NCBI RefSeq assembly: GCF_003730135.1 | Contig: NZ_RJVO01000005.1 | Coordinates: 62,001 to 126,000, forward strand | Length of the DNA: 64,000 bases | Direction: 5' to 3' | DNA from: Stagnimonas aquatica | GTDB lineage: Bacteria > Pseudomonadota > Gammaproteobacteria > Nevskiales > Nevskiaceae | Shown: one piece after another, positions 15,285 to 28,286 of the stretch | How the letters are laid out: every line of letters starts with the position of its first letter | Numbering within the stretch: position 1 is the first letter of the stretch | Position numbers and translations under genes: made by a program | The notes under the pieces: model-generated | Database searches by the model: none | What the model saw: only the letters and a program-made list of their open reading frames with translations | Told to the model about the DNA's origin: nothing

Positions 15285-16724
15285 CTAGGAGCCGGTCACG
15301 CCGAGAATCCGGGTCTCCAGCCGGTTGCGGCCGTTGTGCTTGGCCAGATAAAGCGCCGCGTCGGCCTCGGCCAGCAGGCCGTCGAGGCCGGTCACGCCCG
15401 CCGCAGTGACCAGCACCATGCCGATGCTGGTGGTGACTGGCACCGAGCGGCCGTCCTGCAAGGCCACCGGCACCCGCGCCACCTCCTGGCGGATGCGCTC
15501 GGCGACCTGCAAGGCCACCGTCTGCGAGCAGTCGGGCACGAAGATCGCGAATTCCTCACCGCCCAGGCGTCCGAACAGATCGCCGGTGCGCAGGCAATCC
15601 CGGGTCCGACGGGTGATCTCGACCAGCACCGCGTCACCGCCGGCGTGGCCATAGTGGTCGTTGACCGCCTTGAAATGATCGATATCGAGCATCAGCACCG
15701 CGAGGGGGAGCCGGCCTTTTAGCATCATCTCCTGGGCACTCTCCAGGAAGGCGCGACGGTTGTCGGCGCCGGTGAGCGGATCACGGGTCGCGAGATCGTG
15801 CAGCTTGCCCAGCAATTCGTTGCGGCTCTGCATGACGCTGGCGAGCATGATCGGCGCCAGGGCGATCAGGGAGGCGCCGAGGCGAATCGACACCAGGGCC
15901 ATTTCGCCCTTCGGGATCGCCAGGCTGGGGATGTAGCCGACCGAGATCACCGCCATCGCCCAGATTCCGAACATCAGGGTCATGACCGCCGTCGGGAACA
16001 CCGGATAGACCAGGCCGCACCAGAGCAGCGCCGGCACCGGAAAGGCGATGGCGCCGGGACCGCCGACCAGCACCGCGACGAAACCCGACAGGAACAAGAC
16101 CACCGCCGGCAGCAGATCGCCACGCCGCAGCAAAGGGCCGTCGAACAGGCGTCCGACCTGGAACGGCGTCACCGAGAGAACGACCGGCAGGAAGGCCAGG
16201 TGATTGACCAGCTCGGTCGAAAACCAGAAGGTCCAGCCGCTCAGCACCCCGCTGTTGAACAGGATCGGGTTGGCGAAACCACCGACCAGGCCGGCACCGG
16301 CACCAGCCGCCGCCGAGGCAGTCAGCAGGTGGAATACCGAGGCTGGCCGCCGTAGCCGGATCATCTCGGGCGGCAGCCGGGCCAGGATCGCGTAGCCGAT
16401 GCCGACGCTCACCAGATTGGCGAAATTGAGGATCGCCGCCTTGAACAAGCTCGAACCGGTCAGCAGATCGGCCAGCATGTAGGCGACGGCGCCGGCCAGC
16501 CAGCCCAGTGGCTTCGCCGCGCGTGGCAGCCGCAGCAGCAAGCCGAGCAGCAGCGCGTTGGCGGGCCAGATGCTGGCCAGGAAGCCGACCGGACGCGTGT
16601 AGATGCCGAGCAGACAGGCCAGGAACACCGTCAGCAGGATCAGACAGACCGCTCCGGGCTCCGAGCGTAGCCAAGCCAGAAAAACCTCCCCGCGGCTGAC
16701 CTCAATCGCTTCGCGCTCTGACAT
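15285..16724 (-). CDS. Membrane diguanylate cyclase (MASE1-GGDEF)
   Basis: A 479-residue protein that makes cyclic di-GMP from two GTP. The N-terminal about 300 residues are hydrophobic, with around eight to ten membrane segments, and resemble the MASE1 sensor domain. The C-terminal GGDEF domain begins near DPLTGADNRRAF and has the active-site motif RLGGEEF with an inhibitory RxxD site (RTGD) five residues before it. ATG 16724 is chosen over an upstream in-frame ATG because GGGAGGTG lies directly before it. The signal sensed is unknown. It is the gene after the repeat array downstream of guaA and precedes tadA. Confidence 0.92.
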   Translation of the reverse strand: MSEREAIEVSRGEVFLAWLRSEPGAVCLILLTVFLACLLGIYTRPVGFLASIWPANALLLGLLLRLPRAAKPLGWLAGAVAYMLADLLTGSSLFKAAILNFANLVSVGIGYAILARLPPEMIRLRRPASVFHLLTASAAAGAGAGLVGGFANPILFNSGVLSGWTFWFSTELVNHLAFLPVVLSVTPFQVGRLFDGPLLRRGDLLPAVVLFLSGFVAVLVGGPGAIAFPVPALLWCGLVYPVFPTAVMTLMFGIWAMAVISVGYIPSLAIPKGEMALVSIRLGASLIALAPIMLASVMQSRNELLGKLHDLATRDPLTGADNRRAFLESAQEMMLKGRLPLAVLMLDIDHFKAVNDHYGHAGGDAVLVEITRRTRDCLRTGDLFGRLGGEEFAIFVPDCSQTVALQVAERIRQEVARVPVALQDGRSVPVTTSIGMVLVTAAGVTGLDGLLAEADAALYLAKHNGRNRLETRILGVTGS

Positions 16725-17064
16725 CACCCACCTCCCTGTGACGCGGCGTAGCCGACAGGCGTTGCGGACCGGGATTGATCCCCGATGGGCTGGCTGCGGC
16801 GCTGCATTTCTCCGCCAGATCCCCACCTGGCTTGGTGCATCTTCGCACTCACGGCCATCCGGCGGGCCGCCTGCCGAGCTTATTGCAGCAGGGGGCTTGG
16901 CAGAAGACGGCGGAAACCACCGCTGGTCAGGCAGCGGCGGACCGGGCGGGGAAACGCTAGCTGCGGCGCGGTTTCGCTAGCCGCTCAAGGACGCCAGAGC
17001 GAGCCGGGACGGCGATTCGTGCACACGGCTTTCCGGCGGGCATGCTGGCTGGGGTTCACATGCT
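16725..17064. other. Non-coding stretch upstream of the diguanylate cyclase
   Basis: About 340 bases without a supported gene. It should hold the promoter of the diguanylate cyclase (minus strand), but I cannot point to a good -35/-10 pair. CGCTAGC occurs twice at about 16956-16982 around a GC-rich core. I looked for a cyclic-di-GMP riboswitch and found no convincing match. Confidence 0.5.
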
Positions 17065-17437
17065 CCTCCACGCGGCTCCTCGGCGTCCTCGCGACGCTAG
17101 GATCCCCGCGATCTCGGCACCTGCATGTCGGAAGCTCCTCGGCGCGCATCGCACGCTAGGATCCCCGCGATCTCGGCACCTGCAATGTCGGAAGCTCCTC
17201 GGCGCGCATCGCACGCTAGGATCCCCACGCGGCGCGCGGGGCCCCTCCACGCGGCTCCTCGGCGTCCTCGCGACGCTAGGATCCCCGCGATCTCGGCACC
17301 TGCAATGTCGGAAGCTCCCCGGCGCGCATCGCACGCTAGGATCCCCACGCTGCGCGCGGGGCCCCTCCACGCGGCTCCTCGGCGTCCTCGCGACGCTAGG
17401 ATCCCCATGCTCCGCATGGGGCCCCTCCACGCTGCTC
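17065..17437. repeat. Alternating 60-bp tandem repeat array
   Basis: Six joined units, each ending CGCTAGG and starting ATCCCC, occur at 17102, 17161, 17221, 17281, 17341 and 17401; spacing is 60 bases except the first (59, one base lost). Two unit types are present. Type B carries GCGATCTCGGCACCTGCAAT then GTCGGAAGCTCCTC; type A carries GCGCGGGGCCCCTCCACGCG then GCTCCTCGGCGTCCTC. The order is A(partial)-B-B-A-B-A-A(partial). Units contain the rare tetramer CTAG next to GATCC. Type A units fold locally (CCCCATGC and GCATGGGG in the last). The array lies just after the guaA stop codon. Confidence 0.9.
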
Positions 17438-17442
17438 GTCCT

Positions 17443-19014
<1,572 letters not shown>

Positions 19015-19035
19015 GAGACTGGCTGGATCGTCACA

Positions 19036-19062
19036 ACGAAAAAGCCCCGGCGAACCGGGGCC
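19036..19062 (-). terminator. Rho-independent terminator between guaB and guaA
   Basis: Read on the minus strand: GCCCCGG, tetraloop TTCG, CCGGGGC, then TTTTTCG. It begins 8 bases after the guaB stop and ends about 20 bases before the guaA start, so guaA either depends on read-through or has its own promoter within or before this short gap. Confidence 0.85.
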
Positions 19063-19069
19063 TGGAAAC

Positions 19070-20583
<1,514 letters not shown>

Positions 20584-20624
20584 CCCTCAACCCCTCCCAA
20601 CCAGCCGACGGCGCGGCTATCGGT

Positions 20625-21995
20625 ATGGCTGAGCGCCAGATTTTCCAGGTCTCGGAACTGGCCGAGGCGCTGCGTGGCCTGCTGGAGGACAGTCTGCCCC
20701 GGATGTGGGTGCAGGGCGAGGTCAGCAACTTCTCGCGCCCGGCCTCCGGCCACTGGTATTTCACCCTCAAGGACGGCGGCGCGCAGATCCGCTGCGCGAT
20801 GTTCCGCAACGCCAATTTCGGCATCCGGCCGCAGCCCAAGGACGGCGACCAGGTGCTGGTGCGCGGTCAGGTGACGCTCTACGCCGCCCGTGGCGACCTG
20901 CAACTGATCTGCGAGCATCTGGAGCCGGCCGGGGTCGGCGCCCTGCTCGCCGCCTTCGAGCGGCTCAAGAAGAAGCTGGCCGCCGAGGGGCTGTTCGACG
21001 AGGCACTGAAGCGCCCGTTGCCAGCCCTGCCCCGCCACATCGGCGTCATCACCTCGGCCACCGGCGCCGCCCTGCAGGACATCCGCGCGACCCTCGCCCG
21101 CCGCTGGCCGCTGGCGACGGTCTGGCTCTATCCGGTGCCGGTGCAGGGCGCCGAGGCGCCGCCCGCCATCGTCCGCGCGCTGGCCGAACTGCCCCGGCAG
21201 GCGCCGGTGGAGGTGGTGATCCTGGCCCGTGGCGGCGGCTCGCCGGAAGACCTCTGGGCCTTCAATGACGAGGCGGTGGTGCGGGCAGTGCGCGCCTGCG
21301 TAAAGCCGGTGGTGTCCGGCATCGGCCACGAGGTCGATTTCACCCTCGCCGACTTCGCCGCCGACCTGCGCGCGCCGACGCCGACTGCCGCCGCCGAGCG
21401 GGTCACCCCCGACATCGCCGACTGGCGCGAACATCTCGATGAGCTGGGCGAGAACCTGCGGGCGGCGGTCGAGGACGGCGTCGAGCGCCGCCGCGAGCGG
21501 CTGGCGCAACTGGCCGCGCGCCTGGGCAACCTGCACCCCGGGCGGCGCCTGCTGGAGCGTAACCAGCGTCTGGACGAGCTGAGCGAGCGTCTGCTGCATG
21601 CCGGCGGCCAGCTCGCTGCGCGCGACGAGCAGCGTCTTTCGACGCTCAAGCAGCGCCTGGTCGCCGCCTCTCCGGGGCAGAAACTCTCGGCACTGCGCAG
21701 CCGGCTCGACCACGCCCAGCAGCGCCTGCTGCTGGCCGCCCAGGCCGGCCAGCAGCAGCGGCTCTACCGGCTGGGCTCGGCGGCATCGCGCCTGCAAGCC
21801 CTCAATCCACTGGCCGTGCTGGCACGCGGCTACGCGCTCGCCACCACCGCCGACGGCCGCGTCGCCACCGAGGCCACCGCGCTGGCGCCGGGCAGCCGGC
21901 TGGAGGTGCGGCTGGCACGCGGCGCCGTGACCACCGTCGTACAGGGCCTGGCGCCGGTCGGGGCCAAGGCCCCTCCTACAATTGCCAAACCGTAG
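20625..21995 (+). CDS. xseA: Exodeoxyribonuclease VII large subunit
   Basis: A 456-residue subunit that, with XseB, degrades single-stranded DNA into short acid-soluble oligonucleotides. The N-terminal OB fold reads FQVSELAEALRGLLEDSLPR and VQGEVSNFSRPASGHWYFTL, the catalytic region includes GVITSATGAALQDI, LARGGGSPEDLWAFNDE and SGIGHEVDFTLADFAADLRA, and a long Arg/Leu/Gln-rich coiled coil follows. ATG 20625 gives the family-like start MAERQIFQVSEL; the longer frame upstream runs into the guaB promoter. The last residues (VGAKAPPTIAKP) and the TAG stop derive from a pair of REP elements, so the C-terminus is unlike the family. xseB is not in the window. Confidence 0.95.
   Translation: MAERQIFQVSELAEALRGLLEDSLPRMWVQGEVSNFSRPASGHWYFTLKDGGAQIRCAMFRNANFGIRPQPKDGDQVLVRGQVTLYAARGDLQLICEHLEPAGVGALLAAFERLKKKLAAEGLFDEALKRPLPALPRHIGVITSATGAALQDIRATLARRWPLATVWLYPVPVQGAEAPPAIVRALAELPRQAPVEVVILARGGGSPEDLWAFNDEAVVRAVRACVKPVVSGIGHEVDFTLADFAADLRAPTPTAAAERVTPDIADWREHLDELGENLRAAVEDGVERRRERLAQLAARLGNLHPGRRLLERNQRLDELSERLLHAGGQLAARDEQRLSTLKQRLVAASPGQKLSALRSRLDHAQQRLLLAAQAGQQQRLYRLGSAASRLQALNPLAVLARGYALATTADGRVATEATALAPGSRLEVRLARGAVTTVVQGLAPVGAKAPPTIAKP
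21957..21980. repeat. REP element inside the 3' end of xseA
   Basis: GTCGGGGCCAAGGCCCCTCC followed by TACA is a hairpin (GGGGCC pairing with GGCCCC around AA). Read on the minus strand it begins TGTAGGAGGGGCC, resembling the known REP form GTAGGAGCGGGCTT. It encodes the xseA residues VGAKAPPT. Confidence 0.75.
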
Positions 21996-22014
21996 GAGCG
22001 GGCTTGCCCGCGAC
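21992..22014. repeat. REP element containing the xseA stop codon
   Basis: GTAGGAGCGGGCTTGCCCGC followed by GAC matches the well-known Pseudomonas-type REP hairpin (GCGGGC pairing with GCCCGC around TT). It is inverted relative to the copy at 21957, 11 bases away, making a BIME. The xseA stop TAG at 21993-21995 lies inside it. Confidence 0.8.
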
Positions 22015-22044
22015 CTGCACCAACACCCCAGAAACGACCAGGCT

Positions 22045-23178
22045 ATGAACTCCGAACTCGAACTCTTCCGCGACAACGTCCGGCGCTTCCTCCAGACCGA
22101 GGTCGAGCCCCACTACGCCGACTGGGAAAAGGCCGGCATCGTGCCGCGCGAGCTGTGGACCAAGTTCGGCGACAACGGCCTGCTCTGCGTCGATGCGCCG
22201 GAGGAACACGGCGGCATCGGCGCGCCCTTCGAGTTCAGTTGCGTGGTGCTGGAAGAGGTCGGCAAGGCCGGCTACGGCGCGCTGGGCGCCAATCTGGCCG
22301 TGCATTCCGACATCGTCGCCCCCTACATCGCCCACCTGGGCACGCCGGAACAGAAGGCCCACTACCTGCCGAAGCTGGTCAGCGGCGAGCTGGTCGGTGC
22401 CATCGCCATGACCGAGCCGGGTGCCGGCTCCGACCTGCAAGGCGCGAAGACCACCGCCATCGCCGACGGCGGCGACTACCTCATCAGCGGCCAGAAAACC
22501 TTCATCACCAACGGCCAGCACGCCGGCGTAGTGATCAGCTTCGCCAAGACCGACCCCAAGGCCGGCGCCCGGGGCACCACGCTGTTCCTGGTCGATACCG
22601 ACCGCCCCGGCTTCAGCCGTGGCCGCAACCTGGACAAGATCGGCCAGCACTGCGGCGACACCTCGGAGTTGTTCTACGACAACGTGCGGGTGCCGGCGAG
22701 CGCGGTGCTGGGCCGGGTCGGCAACGGCTTCGGGCACCTGGTGGACGAGTTGCCGCGCGAGCGCCTGACGCTCGCCATCGGCGCACTCGGCGCCATCGAG
22801 GGCATGCTGGGGCTGACCATCGACTACGTGAAGACCCGCAAGGCCTTCGGCCAGCCGCTGTCGACGCTGCAGAACACCCGCTTCGAGCTGGCCGACATGC
22901 AGACCCAGGTCGAGATGCTGCGCGCCTACGTGGAGCGCTGCGCCCGCGCCTACGCCGAGGGCAAGATGGACGTGCCGATGGCGGCCAAGGTGAAGCTCGC
23001 CGCCACCGAAATGCAGTTCCGCACCGCCGACCGCTGCCTGCAACTGTTCGGCGGCTACGGCTACATGGTCGAGTACCCGATCAGCCGGCACTTCCTCGAC
23101 GCCCGCGTGCAGCGCATCTACGGCGGCACCAGCGAGATCATGAAGGAAGTCATCGCGCGCTCGATGCTGGGGCGCTGA
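22045..23178 (+). CDS. Acyl-CoA dehydrogenase
   Basis: A 377-residue FAD enzyme introducing an alpha-beta double bond into acyl-CoA thioesters. Signatures are complete: GAIAMTEPGAGSDLQGAKT for FAD and substrate, the C-terminal QLFGGYGYMVEYPISR and the catalytic-base region RIYGGTSEIMKEVIARSM. ATG 22045 gives a start (MNSELELFRDNVRRFLQTEV) typical of the family; the earlier frame reads through the REP. The substrate chain length is not evident. It follows xseA by 49 bases across the REP pair and converges with the next gene. Confidence 0.93.
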   Translation: MNSELELFRDNVRRFLQTEVEPHYADWEKAGIVPRELWTKFGDNGLLCVDAPEEHGGIGAPFEFSCVVLEEVGKAGYGALGANLAVHSDIVAPYIAHLGTPEQKAHYLPKLVSGELVGAIAMTEPGAGSDLQGAKTTAIADGGDYLISGQKTFITNGQHAGVVISFAKTDPKAGARGTTLFLVDTDRPGFSRGRNLDKIGQHCGDTSELFYDNVRVPASAVLGRVGNGFGHLVDELPRERLTLAIGALGAIEGMLGLTIDYVKTRKAFGQPLSTLQNTRFELADMQTQVEMLRAYVERCARAYAEGKMDVPMAAKVKLAATEMQFRTADRCLQLFGGYGYMVEYPISRHFLDARVQRIYGGTSEIMKEVIARSMLGR

Positions 23179-23329
23179 AGGCCCTCGTTGTTTCCACCAC
23201 ACGGCCGCTGCCGTCTCGCGCAACGGCCGCGACCCTGGTAAGTCCCTCAAGCGCGCCGAGCTTGCTGCGCTCCCGCGCCTGGCCACCGGCAATGCGCGCC
23301 AGGATTGCTTCTCAGGTTCGGTGCTGGAC

Positions 23330-23767
23330 TCAGGCTTGAGGTGTGTCGGGCTTGGCAGCGGCGGCAGCGGCCTTCTCGGCGTCCTTCTCTTCCTGGCTCT
23401 TGAACACCGGCAGCTTGGGCTTGAGCGCCTCCTTCACTTCCGGCGGCAGCATCCATTCGCCCATGTCGTAGCCGGACATCTTCATCGCCTTCGCCAGCCG
23501 GGTCAGCGGCTCCTGGCTGCCGCGAGTCGCGACAAAGCTGTTGGGGCGGGCGATCAATACCTCGATCTTTTCGATGAAGCGGCCGCGGTCGGTGATCAGG
23601 TTGGTGGAGGCGGTCTTGGCCTGCGCCCACTTTTGCGCGGTCATGAAGTCCTGCGCCGAGCAGACGAAGGCCCCGGCGCCGTCCATCACCAACTGAACGA
23701 TTTCGCCCTGGCGGATCAGTCGCCCCTTGCCGGTGGCGGCCTCGAACAAGCTCAGCGTGCGGGCCAT
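23330..23767 (-). CDS. Hypothetical protein downstream of ilvA
   Basis: A 145-residue product without signal peptide or membrane segment, and I do not recognise a family. The N-terminal about 110 residues look globular (LFEAATGKGRLIRQGEIVQL and FVATRGSQEPLTRLAKAMKM); the tail is a Lys/Glu/Ala-rich low-complexity end (KDAEKAAAAAAKP). Its ATG overlaps the ilvA stop as TGATG, so it is translationally coupled with ilvA and DUF4124. The 151 bases beyond its stop, up to the acyl-CoA dehydrogenase, show no clear terminator. Confidence 0.75.
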   Translation of the reverse strand: MARTLSLFEAATGKGRLIRQGEIVQLVMDGAGAFVCSAQDFMTAQKWAQAKTASTNLITDRGRFIEKIEVLIARPNSFVATRGSQEPLTRLAKAMKMSGYDMGEWMLPPEVKEALKPKLPVFKSQEEKDAEKAAAAAAKPDTPQA

Positions 23768-25002
23768 CAGTCCAGCTCCATGCCGCCGGTGCCGCGCCGC
23801 ACCGTGTAACCGCCGGCCAGCAGGTCGTCCATGATCTGCTTGGCGTGGGCTTCGTCCTGCGCCTCCACCAGCACTTCCAGCGTCGCCAGCTTGGCGTGGG
23901 TGCCGGAATGCAGGCGCTCGTGATGCACCTGGATGATGTTGCCGCCGGAATCGCCGATACGGCCGGCAACGCGGGCCAGGAAGCCGGGGCGGTCCTCAAT
24001 GTCGATGGACAGGCCCACCAACCGCGACTCGTGCACCAGTTGCCGCATCAGCACGCTGGCGAGCAGGCGGGTGTCGATGTTGCCGCCGCAGATCACCAGG
24101 CCGACCTTGCGGCCGGCGAAGCGCGCCGGATCGGTGAGCAGGGCGGCGAGGCCGGTGGCGCCGGCGCCTTCGGCGACCACCTTCTCGACGTTCGCCAGCA
24201 GGGCGATGCCGCGCTCGATGGCGGCCTCTTCCACCCGCATCAGCTCGGCGACGTGCTCGCGGATGATCTCCAGATTGAGCTGGCCGATGTACTTCACCGC
24301 GATGCCCTCGGCGATGGTCTGCCCGCCCTTCACCAGCGAAAGGTCGCCCTGCAAGGCCGCGTAGGCGCTGGGGTAGCCGGCCGACTCCACGCCCACTACC
24401 CGGATCGCCGGATTGACCGCGTGGGCGGCGATGGCGATACCCGAGATCAGGCCGCCGCCGCCGATGGGAACCACCAGGGTGTCGAGCTCCGGCGCCTGCT
24501 CCAGCATCTCCAGACCGATGGTGCCCTGGCCGGCGATCACATAGGGATCGTCGTAGGGATGCACCAGGGTCATGCCGCGCTGGTCGAGGTACTCGGCGCG
24601 CATGAAATCGGCGGCCTCGGCCAGGGTCTCGCCGTGCAACACCACCTCGCCGCCCAGCTCGCGGGTGTTGCGCACCTTGGTGAACGGCGTGTTGCGCGGC
24701 ATCACGATGACGCTTTTGATGCCCAGCCGGGTGGCGTGATAGGCGACACCCTGGGCATGGTTGCCGGCCGACACCGCCACCACGCCGGCGGCGCGCTCGG
24801 CGGCGTTCAGCGACAGCAGCTTGTTGAGCGCGCCGCGCTCCTTGAAGCTGGCGGTGAACTGGAAGTTCTCGAACTTCAGCCAGACCTCGGCACCGGTGAT
24901 CTTCGACAGCACCCGCGAATGCGTGCAGGGCGTGCGCAACACCTGTCCGCGCAACTGCTCGGCGGCGGCGCGGATGTCGGCGGCGGTGACGGTGGCGGTC
25001 AT
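23767..25002 (-). CDS. ilvA: Threonine ammonia-lyase with C-terminal ACT domain
   Basis: A 411-residue PLP enzyme converting threonine to 2-oxobutyrate and ammonia. The PLP Lys lies in FTASFKERGALNKLL, the phosphate-binding loop in PIGGGGLISGIAIA, and a C-terminal ACT-type domain of about 80 residues (GLSIDIEDRPGFLARVAGR onwards) suggests allosteric control. The length of about 410 with one ACT domain resembles the short forms also called TdcB or IlvA; whether it serves isoleucine synthesis or threonine breakdown cannot be told. Its start overlaps the end of the DUF4124 gene by four bases. Confidence 0.9.
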   Translation of the reverse strand: MTATVTAADIRAAAEQLRGQVLRTPCTHSRVLSKITGAEVWLKFENFQFTASFKERGALNKLLSLNAAERAAGVVAVSAGNHAQGVAYHATRLGIKSVIVMPRNTPFTKVRNTRELGGEVVLHGETLAEAADFMRAEYLDQRGMTLVHPYDDPYVIAGQGTIGLEMLEQAPELDTLVVPIGGGGLISGIAIAAHAVNPAIRVVGVESAGYPSAYAALQGDLSLVKGGQTIAEGIAVKYIGQLNLEIIREHVAELMRVEEAAIERGIALLANVEKVVAEGAGATGLAALLTDPARFAGRKVGLVICGGNIDTRLLASVLMRQLVHESRLVGLSIDIEDRPGFLARVAGRIGDSGGNIIQVHHERLHSGTHAKLATLEVLVEAQDEAHAKQIMDDLLAGGYTVRRGTGGMELD

Positions 25003-25487
25003 TTCTTCTTGCGGTCCTCTTTCTTGCTGATGGCGGTGACCTGGCCGTCCCTGAGCTTCACGCTCAGCCGATGGCCGTCTTCCAGATAGGTCCAGGTTTC
25101 CCGGCCATTGTCGCCGCTGCGCTGATCCGGCGCGCCGAGCGCGCTGTCGAGTTCGCTGGCGCTCATGCCGACCTCGGCGCGGTGGTCGAGGATGGCGGCG
25201 CGGATGCGCCGGGCGCGCGCCTGCTTCTCGGCCTGCTCCTTGACGAAGCGCGCGTCGGCGGCATCGCGCCGCTGCTTTTCACGGGCGATGCGGGCGTCGT
25301 GCTCGCCAGCGAGGTCGGCGCTGGGGCCAGCGGCGCTGCGATTGAGCGCCGGCAGCTCGGCCGGGACCGCATCGGCGGCGCAGGGGGTGTCGGTGTAGAC
25401 CGTGCGGTCGTCCTGCGTGCAGCGGTACACCTCCGCCTGCGCGGCGGCCGGGAGCAGCAGGGCCAGCAGACCGAGCAGTGGACGCAT
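24999..25487 (-). CDS. Secreted DUF4124 protein
   Basis: A 162-residue product with a signal peptide (MRPLLGLLALLLPAAAQA), then the DUF4124 core EVYRCTQDDRTVYTDTPCAA with its paired Cys, then a charged helical coiled-coil stretch and a C-terminal segment (LDSALGAPDQRSGDNGRETW) resembling the small beta domain of SmpA/BamE-like proteins. Likely periplasmic; role unknown. ATG 25487 is preferred to an earlier in-frame start because the signal peptide then begins correctly. It leads an overlapping three-gene unit with ilvA and a hypothetical gene, and diverges from ettA. Confidence 0.85.
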   Translation of the reverse strand: MRPLLGLLALLLPAAAQAEVYRCTQDDRTVYTDTPCAADAVPAELPALNRSAAGPSADLAGEHDARIAREKQRRDAADARFVKEQAEKQARARRIRAAILDHRAEVGMSASELDSALGAPDQRSGDNGRETWTYLEDGHRLSVKLRDGQVTAISKKEDRKKK

Positions 25488-25611
25488 GCGGCGATTATAG
25501 GCGCGACCCTCCACGCGCCCGCCCACACCGCCGGGGAAGGTGGTGGTTGGCTACAATGCGCGCCGTCCCATTCCCACCCAACGCGGCCCGAAAGCGGCGG
25601 CGGCGACTGCT

Positions 25612-27276
<1,665 letters not shown>

Positions 27277-27282
27277 CCTCGG

Positions 27283-27314
27283 CCCCCGTACCGGGCAATG
27301 GCCCGGTACGGGGG
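27283..27314. terminator. Long hairpin between convergent ettA and EamA genes
   Basis: A 14-bp perfect stem (CCCCCGTACCGGGC with GCCCGGTACGGGGG) around AATG begins 6 bases after the ettA stop. No T-tract follows on either strand, so it may terminate weakly from both sides or protect 3' ends. Confidence 0.5.
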
Positions 27315-27325
27315 TGCGCCGAGAC

Positions 27326-28228
27326 TCAGCCGCGCCGCGCGCGCGACAGGCTGATCAGCACCACACCGGCAAGGATCACCGCCATCGAGCCCAGCTCGTG
27401 GGCGCCAAAACGCTCGCCGGCCAGCCAGGCGCCGAGGGCGACCGCGATCACCGGATTGACGTAGGCATAGCTGCCGGCCAGCGCCGGTCGTACTTGGCGC
27501 AGCAGCCAGGTGTAGCTGGAGAAGGCGACGATGGAGCCGAACAGCACCAGATAGCCCAGCGCCAGGCTGCCCTTGAGGCTGGGCAGCGCTTGCAGGCGCT
27601 CGCCGTGCAGCAGGCCGAAGACGACCAGGGCAACACCGCCGCAGAGCATCTGGCCGGCGGCGCCCATGAACGGCATCGGCAGATCCCGGCCGCGCGACCA
27701 CACCGAACCATAGGCCCAGGCCAGCGGCGCGATCAGCAGGCAGACCAGGCCGAACGGCGTTGCGCTCAGCGCGCTGCCGGCGTTCAGCCAGACCACGCCG
27801 ATCAGGCCGACGGCAATGCCCAACCATTCGCCACGGCTGGGGTGCTCGCCACGCAGCGCCCCGAACAGGCCAAACCACAGCGGCACCGAGGCAATCGCCA
27901 CCGCCGCCAGACCGGAAGACACGCTCTGCTCGGCCAGCACCACCAGGCCATTGCCCATCAGCAACAGCAGCAGGCCCATCACCGCCAGGCTCCGCCACTG
28001 CGCAGGGGTCGGCGCTGGCACGCCGCGCCAGCGCAGGAAGGCGTACATCAGGCTGCCGGCCAGCACGAAGCGGCAACCGGAGACCATCAGCAGCGGCGGA
28101 TAGCCGCCTTCCAGCGCCAGACGGATCGCCAGATAGGTGGAGCCCCAGACCACATAGACGATGGCCAGCGCCAGCGCCACAGCGCCACGGGAGGCGGCCA
28201 CCGGAGCGGTGGCGGTAGAGGAAGACAT
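27326..28228 (-). CDS. EamA-type drug/metabolite transporter
   Basis: A 300-residue inner-membrane protein with about ten hydrophobic segments in two EamA repeats. The first begins VYVVWGSTYLAIRLALEGGY, a typical EamA opening; the second begins near FGLVCLLIAPLAWAYGS and ends LGSMAVILAGVVLISLSRAR. It probably exports metabolites or amino acids; it resembles the YedA type, but the substrate is unknown. ATG 28228 (MSSSTATAPVAASRGAVAL) is chosen because the frame upstream is a non-membrane, Arg-rich extension. It converges with ettA. Confidence 0.9.
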   Translation of the reverse strand: MSSSTATAPVAASRGAVALALAIVYVVWGSTYLAIRLALEGGYPPLLMVSGCRFVLAGSLMYAFLRWRGVPAPTPAQWRSLAVMGLLLLLMGNGLVVLAEQSVSSGLAAVAIASVPLWFGLFGALRGEHPSRGEWLGIAVGLIGVVWLNAGSALSATPFGLVCLLIAPLAWAYGSVWSRGRDLPMPFMGAAGQMLCGGVALVVFGLLHGERLQALPSLKGSLALGYLVLFGSIVAFSSYTWLLRQVRPALAGSYAYVNPVIAVALGAWLAGERFGAHELGSMAVILAGVVLISLSRARRG

Positions 28229-28286
28229 GCACTGGGCCCGGAGCAAACAGGCGCGCATTCTACGCGCGCGCCCTGCCCCGCCTCGC

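Noticed and set aside
16725-17064. Cyclic-di-GMP riboswitch upstream of the diguanylate cyclase.
   Set aside because: No conserved GEMM-type sequence was found on inspection.
17065-17437. Possible CRISPR array.
   Set aside because: The units are contiguous with no unique spacers and there are no cas genes.
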